Source: Bryobacterales bacterium
GTDB taxonomy: Bacteria; Acidobacteriota; Terriglobia; Bryobacterales; Bryobacteraceae
Length of the DNA: 64,000 bases
Assembly (NCBI GenBank): GCA_016721425.1
Contig: JADKID010000015.1
Span: 248,001-312,000 of the forward strand
Direction of reading: 5' to 3'
Below the pieces are notes generated by a model. That model worked only from the letters and a program-made list of their open reading frames with translations, did not search any database and was not told the DNA's origin. Every line of letters begins with the position of its first letter. Position 1 is the stretch's first letter. Position numbers and translations under genes: made by a program. Positions 45,868 through 53,104 of the stretch are shown here, in pieces.

Positions 45868-47175
45868 TCACGAGCGCTGAATGTCGAGCCTCAGGAAGTG
45901 CGTGGCGCAGGAGATGCAGGGGTCGTAGTTACGGATGGATTGCTCACAGAGCAGGCGCAGCCGCTCCTCGTTGAGGCTGGCGGACTGTTCGGCGACGCCC
46001 CAGAGATCCTCTTCGATGCCTTTCTGATTCTGTGCGGTAGGAGGCACGATGCGGGCGGAGACCACCAGCCCGTGAGAGTCCAGTTCATAGCGGTGATACA
46101 GAGTGCCGCGCGGCGCCTCTGTGCAGGCGTGGCCCACTCCAGCGCGCGGGGCGGGCTCCTGGCCACCCAGACGCATGGGATCTTCCGGTGGCGGCTGGTA
46201 CTCTTCGATGATCCGGGTGGCTTCCTCCACCGCCAGCAACGTCTCGATGGCGCGCACGATGATGCTCTTGAAGGGGTTCCGGCAGGGCGGCTCTACGCCG
46301 CTGTCTCTCGCCAATTGCTGGATATGCGCGGGCAGGCGGTCAAAGTTCAGGTTGAAGCGCGCCAGCGGGCCCACGAGATAGGAACCGCGGCCCTTGATTC
46401 CGGAGTGAAGGGCGTTTGTGTAGCCGATGTGTTTTTCAAAGAAGCACTCGTTGAACTGTTCGGGTGCGACGTCGATACCCTGGCTCGAAACAACGTGCCC
46501 TTCGTTCATGGCGTACTCGGCCGGATGTCTGAGCGCGACGAACTCGTAGTTGCGTTCAAATGCCGGAAAGTCCAAAGTCCGCACCAACTCCACCATACCC
46601 AGCGCCTGATCGCGGGCCTCCCGCAAAGCCGGCAGCAATTGTGCAAGCTCCTGGGTGGCCGGCATCCGATAGAACCCACCCACGCGGGCTCCGACGGGGT
46701 GGATCTCTCTGCCGCCCAGTGCGATTACCAGTTGATTGCCGGTTTTCTTTAGCGCGAGGCCTGCTTTGACGGCTGGCCCATGGTGGCGGGCCATGGTGAG
46801 AGCGTCGGGGTAGCCCAGGAAATCCGGCGCGTGCAGGAGATAGACGTGCAGGGCGTGGCTTTCGATCCACTCTCCGCAGTAGAGCAGTCTGCGCAATGCG
46901 CGCACGGCTGGGGGCGCCTGGATACCCAGGATGCTCTCCAGGGCGTGCACCGCGCTCATCTGGTAGGCCACGGGGCAGATGCCGCAGATGCGGGCCACGA
47001 TGTCGGGGACCTCGCGGAAGTGCCGGCCGCGGAGGAAGGCCTCGAAGAGTCGCGGCGGCTCGAAGATCTTCAGCTTCACTTCGGCCACCTTGTCGCCCCG
47101 GAACCGGACGTACACTGAGCCCTCTCCTTCCACGCGGGTCAGCATATCCACCTTGATGGTTCGTGCCTTGTTCAT
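45868..47175 (-). CDS. hydA: [NiFe] hydrogenase large (alpha) subunit, group 3b-like
   Basis: Carries the Ni-Fe active site for H2 oxidation or evolution. 435 residues from ATG 47175. L1 motif RICGICPV (Cys64, Cys67) and L2 motif DPCISCATH (Cys420, Cys423) supply the four Cys ligands. After His426 there is a nine-residue tail (FLRLDIQRS), the usual substrate of a maturation endopeptidase, which is not encoded in the window. Features such as RVEGEGSVYVRF and VPDIVARICGICPVAYQ fit cytoplasmic NADP-coupled sulfhydrogenase types. Its ATG overlaps the small-subunit stop as ATGA; last gene of the operon. Confidence 0.95.
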   Translation of the reverse strand: MNKARTIKVDMLTRVEGEGSVYVRFRGDKVAEVKLKIFEPPRLFEAFLRGRHFREVPDIVARICGICPVAYQMSAVHALESILGIQAPPAVRALRRLLYCGEWIESHALHVYLLHAPDFLGYPDALTMARHHGPAVKAGLALKKTGNQLVIALGGREIHPVGARVGGFYRMPATQELAQLLPALREARDQALGMVELVRTLDFPAFERNYEFVALRHPAEYAMNEGHVVSSQGIDVAPEQFNECFFEKHIGYTNALHSGIKGRGSYLVGPLARFNLNFDRLPAHIQQLARDSGVEPPCRNPFKSIIVRAIETLLAVEEATRIIEEYQPPPEDPMRLGGQEPAPRAGVGHACTEAPRGTLYHRYELDSHGLVVSARIVPPTAQNQKGIEEDLWGVAEQSASLNEERLRLLCEQSIRNYDPCISCATHFLRLDIQRS

Positions 47176-47954
47176 TCGTGTTCCGCCTCCTCCCCGGCTT
47201 TGCGGAACTGCCAGGACCATGCGTTGTAGCTGCGGAAGGCGTGGATCACTTCCTCCCGGCTCTGCCCCATCGTCTTGTACTGCGCAGCCAGCGCGGCGGT
47301 GTTGGGCGTCTCCATGGGGCCGAAACAGCCGTAGCAGCCGCGACCCATGGCAGGGCAGATTGCGCCACAGCCAGCGCACGTCACCGGGCCCAGGCAGGGC
47401 ACGCCGCGGGCCACCATCACGCACACGGTGTCGCGCCGCTTGCACTCCAGGCAGACGCTGTAGGTGGGGATGTTCGGCTTGCGCCCGGCCAGCAGCGCCG
47501 AGATGCACTCCAGTAACTGTTCCTTGTTGATGGGGCAGCCGCGCAGTTCGAAATCGACAGGGACGTGCTCGGCCACGGGCGTGGACATCTTCAGCGTGCT
47601 GATGTGACCGGGCGAGGCGTAAACGTGCGCCACCATCTCGCCGGAATCAGCCCAGTTGCGTAGCGCCTGAATCCCGCCGGAGGTGGCACACGCGCCGATG
47701 GTGATCAGCGTGTGGCACTGCCTGCGAATCTGATGAATCCGTTCGGCATCGTGATGGGTAGTAACGGAACCCTCCACGAATCCGATATCGTAAGGGCCGC
47801 GCAGCATGGTGCTGGTAGCCTCCGGGAAGTAGGCAATCTCCACCGCGCCGGCAACGGCCAACAGATCATCCTCTGCGTCGAGGAGACTCAACTGGCATCC
47901 GTCGCACGACGCCAACTTGAACACGGCGATCTTCGGTCTGCCATTAGACTTCAT
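47172..47954 (-). CDS. hydD: [NiFe] hydrogenase small (delta) subunit
   Basis: Relays electrons from the Ni-Fe site through iron-sulfur clusters. 260 residues from ATG 47954 (the open frame reaches 48026). LASCDGCQLSLLD provides the proximal-cluster Cys pair; TIGACATSGGIQAL and RGCPINKEQLLE the remaining ligands; a ferredoxin-like C-terminal set CLECKRRDTVC, PCLGPVTCAGCGAICPAMGRGCYGCFG (in parts) gives medial and distal clusters. No Tat signal, so the complex is cytoplasmic. It overlaps the gamma-subunit gene by 11 bases. Confidence 0.95.
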   Translation of the reverse strand: MKSNGRPKIAVFKLASCDGCQLSLLDAEDDLLAVAGAVEIAYFPEATSTMLRGPYDIGFVEGSVTTHHDAERIHQIRRQCHTLITIGACATSGGIQALRNWADSGEMVAHVYASPGHISTLKMSTPVAEHVPVDFELRGCPINKEQLLECISALLAGRKPNIPTYSVCLECKRRDTVCVMVARGVPCLGPVTCAGCGAICPAMGRGCYGCFGPMETPNTAALAAQYKTMGQSREEVIHAFRSYNAWSWQFRKAGEEAEHE

Positions 47955-48777
47955 ACTTGTGGATCCACTGAGCCACGGAGCGGAACGGAAAGACCGGCCC
48001 ATCCTTGCACACGAAGGCGGAGGCAAACTGGCAGTGCCCGCAGAGGCCGGTACCGCACTTCATGTTGCGCTCCATCGAGATGTAGATGTCGTCCTGGGTG
48101 AGCCCGCGAGCTTCCAGATCCATGGTCACGTAGCGGAGCATGATCTCCGGGCCGCACGCCAGGGCGACCGTCTTTGCGGGATCCAGGCGGAGCCGCCGAA
48201 ACAGAGTGGTTACCACGCCCACGTGGCCGCGGTAGCTAACTCCGCCGTAGTCTACCGTGGTGAGCACCTGGGTTTGGGGCGACTTACGCCAACGCTGCAG
48301 TTCCTTGCGAAACAGCAGATCGCGCGGGCTGCGGGCGCCATAGAGGACAGTAATGCGGCCGTAGAGTTCGCGATGAGCCAGCATGTGGTAGATCGCCGGC
48401 CGCAGCGGCGCCAACCCGATGCCGCCGGCCACCACCAGCACGTCCTTCCCCTCTGCCTGTTTCATCGGCCAGCCCCGCCCGAATGGGCCACGGACGCCGA
48501 TCCAATCGTTACGGCCGGAGTTGACCAGCGCGTTGGTAGCCTGGCCCACGCCACGTACGGTATAGGTGAGGGTGTTCCGTTTGGCGGGGTCGCCGCTGAT
48601 GGAAATGGGCAACTCGGCCACGCCGAATACGTAGAGCATGCTGAACTGGCCGGGCTCGAAGGCATCGAAGGAGCTCTGGTGCTCCGGGCATACTTCCAGC
48701 GTGAAAGTGTCCTGGGTCTCCCGCGTCACTGAGCGGACCAGGGCGGGTACTGGCAGGAAGGAATCGGGGGCGGTCAT
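47944..48777 (-). CDS. hydG: Hydrogenase FAD/NAD(P)-binding (gamma) subunit
   Basis: 277 residues of the ferredoxin-NADP reductase fold. FEPGQFSMLYVFGV (FAD), VRGPFGRGWP, VVAGGIGLAPLRPAIY (NAD(P) dinucleotide-binding), ALACGPEIMLRYV, and a C-terminal [2Fe-2S] site CGTGLCGHCQFASAFVC. Passes electrons between the iron-sulfur subunits and NAD(P)H. Start overlaps the upstream cNMP-fold gene as ATGA. Confidence 0.95.
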   Translation of the reverse strand: MTAPDSFLPVPALVRSVTRETQDTFTLEVCPEHQSSFDAFEPGQFSMLYVFGVAELPISISGDPAKRNTLTYTVRGVGQATNALVNSGRNDWIGVRGPFGRGWPMKQAEGKDVLVVAGGIGLAPLRPAIYHMLAHRELYGRITVLYGARSPRDLLFRKELQRWRKSPQTQVLTTVDYGGVSYRGHVGVVTTLFRRLRLDPAKTVALACGPEIMLRYVTMDLEARGLTQDDIYISMERNMKCGTGLCGHCQFASAFVCKDGPVFPFRSVAQWIHKYEV

Positions 48778-49244
48778 GATGCGCTCCGCCCAAAGACGTC
48801 GAGCAGTTGCATGCGAGTGGCCGTCAGCCGCTGCTCGATGAGAGGCGCGAAGCGCTTCAATAGCTCATAGCCGAGATCGTGATCGGCCTCGCTCTTGTTG
48901 CGAAGGCACTTGGCGTCCAGCACCAGGGCGCGGACCACGCCCACCGCGCGGGTGTCGTAGTGCCAGACGTAGGGCGCAATGATCCAGGACCAGCCCAACA
49001 CGTCGTCTGTACTGAGAGTATCCACCCGAATCCCGCCCTTCTCCGGCAGCCGGATCTCCACTGCCACCTCGCCCTCGCGGATCAGGTAGAAGACATCAGC
49101 CTGTTCGCTCTCGCGGCTGAGAAAATCTCCGTCTTCAAACCGGACGTTCTTCGCGCAGGAGACGAGAGAGTGCAGGTGATGTTCCGCCAGGCCGCTGAGG
49201 AAGGGATGAGTTTTCAGCACGGCCTCCAGTGTTTCGGTCTTCAT
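48774..49244 (-). CDS. Cyclic-nucleotide-binding-domain protein inside the hydrogenase operon
   Basis: 156 residues from ATG 49244. Single CNB beta-roll: HPFLSGLAEHHLHSLVSCA, FEDGDFLSRESEQADVFYLI, REGEVAVEI, VLGWSWIIAPYVWHYDTRAVG. The phosphate-binding cassette is altered: the usual FGE is GWS/W while the Arg-Ala (TRAVG) remains, so nucleotide binding is doubtful. There is no C-terminal HTH, so it is not a DNA-binding Crp/Fnr protein. Coupled to hydB and hydG by four-base overlaps on both sides, it probably regulates or accompanies the complex directly. An odd fifth member of a hydBGDA operon. Confidence 0.88.
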   Translation of the reverse strand: MKTETLEAVLKTHPFLSGLAEHHLHSLVSCAKNVRFEDGDFLSRESEQADVFYLIREGEVAVEIRLPEKGGIRVDTLSTDDVLGWSWIIAPYVWHYDTRAVGVVRALVLDAKCLRNKSEADHDLGYELLKRFAPLIEQRLTATRMQLLDVFGRSAS

Positions 49245-50383
49245 CGCGCCTCCTCGGCACGGGCCGATTCGGCGATCAGGGCCCGCGCCACTTCGGTGAT
49301 ATCGATCCCAACCGGGCACCAGGCAATGCAGCGGCCGCAGCCGGTACAGCCCTGCACCTGGAACTGCTCGCGATACGATGCCAGCTTGTGCATCATCCAT
49401 TGGCGGTACCGTGCCGGAATGGTGGCACGGACACTGCCGCCGTGGATGTAGGAGAAGCTCTGGGTGAAGCAGGAGTCCCACACGCGCTTGCGCCAGGCCG
49501 TTGTGCCGTCCACGCTGGAGCCATCCTCCAGGCTGGTGCAGAAGCAGGTGGGGCAGACCATCGTGCAGTTCGTACACGCCATGCAGCGGGCGCCTACGGC
49601 CTGCCACTGGCGGCTCTCCATGGCATCGCCCAGGAGGACCAACTGTGCCGTGCGCGCCTCCAGGCGTCGCGTCATGCTTTTCTGCGCCGTGCGGATCAGC
49701 ACACGGGCGGCGGCTTCATCTTCTTCCGTGGCGGGGGCCGTCTTGAGGCCAGCCAGCAGGGTCCTGCCCAGATCGCTTCCCGCTTGCACCATAAACCGGT
49801 GGGCGCCGTCCGTCAGTTCTGTCAGCACGAGGTCAAACTTCAACCCGGCCTGACGGGCGACGGCCGGTCCGGTCTCCATCGAGGTGCAGAAGCAGGTATC
49901 TGCGGGCGTTCCGCAATTCACCGCAATCACCACCGTGCTGGCGCGCATGGCGGCGTAAGGCGCGTCTGGAATCGCGGCGTCCAGAAAGACCCGGTCCAGT
50001 GCCGCCAGGGCGTGAAGGTCACAGGGCCTGATGCCGAAGAGCGCGAGTTTCGGCGGCGCCATTTCATTGGGCCTGATGTGGGTCCGTCCGTTCTCCCGGC
50101 AGACAGTGAAGAGCGTCTGCGCCGGTGGACGCAGCCAGCGCTTCCAGCTCTGCGCGCCGACTGCATGTCCGAACACCATGTTGTCCGGCCTGTGTGCGAG
50201 GCGCACCCGGCCCGCATCCTGTTCCATGGTCCAGCCGGCGGGCAATTCTTCAAACGATTGAATGGGAGCGTATGCGATCGCACCCTGGCGGAGGGTGGGT
50301 GCGATCACCTGGTAACCGCTTTGCTGCAGCAGCGGAACCAGATCGGGTAGATCTTCACGCGCTACGACCAAGGCAGGGCCCAT
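49241..50383 (-). CDS. hydB: Hydrogenase iron-sulfur (beta) subunit
   Basis: 380 residues with ferredoxin-like C-terminal half: CMACTNCTMVCPTCFC and CTGCGRCIAWCPVGID each bind a [4Fe-4S] cluster, preceded by FGIRPCDLHAL and CGTPADTCFC, conserved in the sulfhydrogenase beta/anaerobic sulfite reductase A family. It acts in electron transfer with the gamma subunit. First gene of the operon; agagg sits about eight bases before its ATG, and a good promoter lies just upstream. Confidence 0.93.
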   Translation of the reverse strand: MGPALVVAREDLPDLVPLLQQSGYQVIAPTLRQGAIAYAPIQSFEELPAGWTMEQDAGRVRLAHRPDNMVFGHAVGAQSWKRWLRPPAQTLFTVCRENGRTHIRPNEMAPPKLALFGIRPCDLHALAALDRVFLDAAIPDAPYAAMRASTVVIAVNCGTPADTCFCTSMETGPAVARQAGLKFDLVLTELTDGAHRFMVQAGSDLGRTLLAGLKTAPATEEDEAAARVLIRTAQKSMTRRLEARTAQLVLLGDAMESRQWQAVGARCMACTNCTMVCPTCFCTSLEDGSSVDGTTAWRKRVWDSCFTQSFSYIHGGSVRATIPARYRQWMMHKLASYREQFQVQGCTGCGRCIAWCPVGIDITEVARALIAESARAEEAR

Positions 50384-50403
50384 GGAGGCGACCTCTATCA
50401 GAC

Positions 50404-50432
50404 TCTATAGCATAAGACCTGATTATCTGCAA
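50404..50432 (-). promoter_or_regulatory. Sigma70-like promoter of the hydrogenase operon
   Basis: On the minus strand: -35 TTGCAG (50432-50427), 17-base spacer, extended -10 TGC TATAGA (hexamer 50409-50404). Expected transcript start is near 50397, giving a leader of about 14 bases before ATG 50383. This is the best-formed promoter seen in the window. Confidence 0.65.
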
Positions 50433-50436
50433 TCAG
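50419..50436. promoter_or_regulatory. Palindromic operator with CRP/FNR-type spacing
   Basis: ctgatt-atctgc-aatcag, a perfect 6-6-6 inverted repeat, overlaps the -35 hexamer of the hydrogenase promoter. TGATT-N6-AATCA has the half-site spacing of CRP/FNR-family sites (CRP: TGTGA-N6-TCACA). Placement over the -35 fits a repressor or class II activator. The regulator is unknown. Confidence 0.5.
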
Positions 50437-50498
50437 AATCTGACGAGGGGTTCCCGATCGCCGCATCGTAGCGGCATCCTGTCGGGTGGCAGGGCAAC

Positions 50499-51105
50499 GT
50501 GAGCCGGGCGGACAGCCCATCAGCCAGGGTGGCCGATGAGACGATGGCGAGAAGCGGCCCGCTGGGATTGCTGCACGGGTTGCCCGTGGCGCGCAAGGAC
50601 TGGAACGATACCCGCGGGATTCGTACCACCTACGGATCGCGCATCTACAAAGACCATGTGCCCGATTTCTGCAGAATTGGCGAGGCATTCAAAACGCTGC
50701 GCGGATGGACGTACGAGGCGTCCTTTTCGGACTTGGTGGCCCGGCACCGGGAATTGGTGCAGGACACGGTGATCTGGGAGATGGAGCGCGGCGTGCGCAT
50801 CACGGGCAGGGAACTTGCGCGGCCTTTCTTCCGGAAGCACGAGTATTCTGTCCTGCGGGCAGCGCAGGCGCCGCCTTTTGCCGTGACGCAAGAGTGCCCT
50901 GCGGCGGTAGCAGGCGTGAAGATGGGCACGTAGATCGACTGGATGAAGTCCTGTTACTACATCTCCGCGCTTCACGCCGAAGGGGTTGCCCGTTGGAGTT
51001 TAGGTTGTTGGCCGCCACCAGGATGAATGGAGCGTCCTGCCGCTTGCCCATGCGTATGAGGCCGCCACCGGCCATACAAACTGGCGGCCGGCGATTTGCC
51101 GGTAG
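50499..51105 (+). pseudogene. Amidase gene remnant (internal deletion, stops, frameshift)
   Basis: Amidase-signature hydrolase, decayed. Readable pieces in order: LLHGLPVARKDWNDTRGIRT and YGSRIYKDHVP (N-terminal core, with the catalytic Lys of the Ser-cisSer-Lys triad), then an abrupt jump to the C-terminal block FKTLRGWTYEASFSDLV, VIWEMERGVRITG and APPFAVTQECP. TAG at 50931-50933 interrupts what should be TYIDW; IDWMKSCYYIS follows in frame; then a short deletion and shift to the frame RFTPKGLPVGV, another TAG, VVGRHQDEWSVLPLAHAYEAATG, ending at 51105. The GGSSGG-type nucleophile region is deleted. Confidence 0.8.
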
Positions 51106-51174
51106 CGGGCAATTGTATTTCGTCAAAACGAGACTTGAAACGCAGGGGTCTTTCCGGCACACTGTTCTAACACC

Positions 51175-53079
51175 GTGGCCACCAAAAAACCTACCTCGAC
51201 CGCCCGTTCGATGTCTCCGAAAGAGGCATCGGAGATTATCTACCTTCGGCCCGACCTCGTCAAAGGGCAGCGCTTCACCCAGGACACGCCGGTAACGCCG
51301 GATGTCTGGCTGCGCTATGCTGCCGAGCCCGGCAAAGCTCAGGAGCTGATGTTCACGCCGGATCGCGACAGCACCGTGGAAGAGTTGGTTTTAGCGCTCC
51401 GGATCAGCCTGGCCCGAATGGCGGGGGCCTCGTCTCCTCCCGTCATCTACAACCAGTCTCATGCCATGGCAGTGCTGACACTGGAGCAACTGATCCTGGC
51501 TGTGCTGCCGGTGTCCCTGTGGTGGATGCGCGAACTGACCGCTGACCCCAAGAAAGTGCTGTACCAGATTCCGCTGCTGCTCAAGGAGCAGGAACATATC
51601 GAGGCACTGCTGATGAATCCGGCCGAAGTTCGGCAGAAGGGCTCGTCCAGTGAGGCCTATAGCGAGAGTCTGCTGCACATGGTGCGGATCGCCGGGGCGT
51701 TTCTACTGGGCCAGCCGATTCCGAAATCGGTGAACCAACGGCGGCCCTATTTCGTCAAGGTCATCAAGAATCTGGAGACGCTCTTTGCCCGCCTGGATCT
51801 CTCCGGTCTGTGGAGCGAACTGGGCGGCAGGCTGCCCCGTCCCGGGCACGCCCCGCTCTGGAGGGTGTTTCTCAATCGCGAGGCCGCTTCAGCGATCTAC
51901 CGGTCCAGGCAGACGGTAAAGGCAGACGCGGCCATTCAGCTCTTCAATATCTCCTGCGAGGGGCTGCGGTGGGCCGTGGTGGATAGCGGAATCGATGCAA
52001 GGCACAAGGCCTTCGGCGGTAAGGGTGATGCCGCCGCCAGCCGGATCGAGCGCACGTACGATTTCACGCGTCTGAAGATCCTGCTGTACTCGAGCTTCGA
52101 AGACAACGAGGCCGTTGCGAAGACCCTGAAAGACGCCGGACTGACCCCGGAGCAATGGAGCCCGATGCAGCGGGACCTGCAATCCCGCCTGGCCTCCGGA
52201 CGGTTCTTTGAATGGGACCTACTGGAGAAAGTGCTACGCGTGGACCACGCCACCGGCGTTTATCGCTTTCCGGAGAATCAGCATGGCACACATGTCGCGG
52301 GGATTCTGGCGGCAGACGGGCGGCCGCCGAAGGCTGGCGCCCCGGAGCCGGAGGACGGTGTGCCCGCGGCTCCGGAGGTCACCGGCATCTGTCCGGACTT
52401 GCAGTTATATGATCTGCGCGTTTTCGACAGGAACGGCGCTGGCGACGAGTTCACGATCCTGGCGGCGCTGCAATTCATCCGGTACCTCAACGCCAATCGC
52501 GACACAGTCACTATCCACGGCGTCAACATGAGTTTCTCGCTGAAGCACTCGGCCGATAGCTACGCCTGCGGCGCCACGCCGGTTTGCGAGGAGTGCGCGC
52601 GCCTCACCGGCGCGGGCATTGTCGTGGTGGCAGCCGCCGGCAATCGTGGATACCGCACCGATGATGTTGACGGCTTTGGCAACTACAATGACATCTCGAT
52701 CACCGATCCGGGCAACGCTGAGGACGCCATCACGGTAGGCTCTACCCACCGGCAAATGCCCCACAAATACGGTGTCTCGTACTTTTCCAGCCGCGGCCCG
52801 ACGGGGGATGGGCGCCGCAAGCCGGACCTACTGGCTCCGGGCGAGAAGATTGTCTCCACGATCCCCGGCAATAAGACCGCCGTCCTGGATGGCACCAGCA
52901 TGGCAGCGCCTCACGTCAGTGGCGCAGCAGCGCTGCTCATGGCGCGGCATCGGGAGCTGATCGGGCAACCGCGCCGGATCAAGGAGATTCTGTGCCGGAC
53001 AGCCACCGATCTGGATCGGGAGCGGTCTTTTCAGGGCGCCGGGTTGTTGGATATTTTGCGGGCGCTACAGTCCGTATGA
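51175..53079 (+). CDS. Cytoplasmic S8 family serine peptidase with unique N-terminal domain
   Basis: 634 residues from GTG 51175 (ATG at 51211 is an alternative; no strong ribosome site for either). No signal peptide or membrane helix. Residues ~1-255 form an all-alpha, uncharacterised domain without similarity I can name. The subtilase domain follows: Asp270 in WAVVDSGID, His370 in NQHGTHVAGI, oxyanion Asn490 in VVAAAGN, nucleophile Ser575 in LDGTSMAAPH. An insertion of about 70 residues separates the Asp and His blocks, and CGATPVCEEC (Cys465, 471, 474) is a possible metal knuckle. The catalytic triad is intact. It is followed after 25 bases by an MBL hydrolase, likely in one operon. Confidence 0.88.
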   Translation: MATKKPTSTARSMSPKEASEIIYLRPDLVKGQRFTQDTPVTPDVWLRYAAEPGKAQELMFTPDRDSTVEELVLALRISLARMAGASSPPVIYNQSHAMAVLTLEQLILAVLPVSLWWMRELTADPKKVLYQIPLLLKEQEHIEALLMNPAEVRQKGSSSEAYSESLLHMVRIAGAFLLGQPIPKSVNQRRPYFVKVIKNLETLFARLDLSGLWSELGGRLPRPGHAPLWRVFLNREAASAIYRSRQTVKADAAIQLFNISCEGLRWAVVDSGIDARHKAFGGKGDAAASRIERTYDFTRLKILLYSSFEDNEAVAKTLKDAGLTPEQWSPMQRDLQSRLASGRFFEWDLLEKVLRVDHATGVYRFPENQHGTHVAGILAADGRPPKAGAPEPEDGVPAAPEVTGICPDLQLYDLRVFDRNGAGDEFTILAALQFIRYLNANRDTVTIHGVNMSFSLKHSADSYACGATPVCEECARLTGAGIVVVAAAGNRGYRTDDVDGFGNYNDISITDPGNAEDAITVGSTHRQMPHKYGVSYFSSRGPTGDGRRKPDLLAPGEKIVSTIPGNKTAVLDGTSMAAPHVSGAAALLMARHRELIGQPRRIKEILCRTATDLDRERSFQGAGLLDILRALQSV

Positions 53080-53104
53080 GCAGTCAGATTGAGGAGGAAC
53101 CGTC

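Noticed and set aside
49229..50350. 373-codon plus-strand frame over hydB
   Set aside because: Antisense shadow; hydB has iron-sulfur motifs and a promoter on the minus strand.
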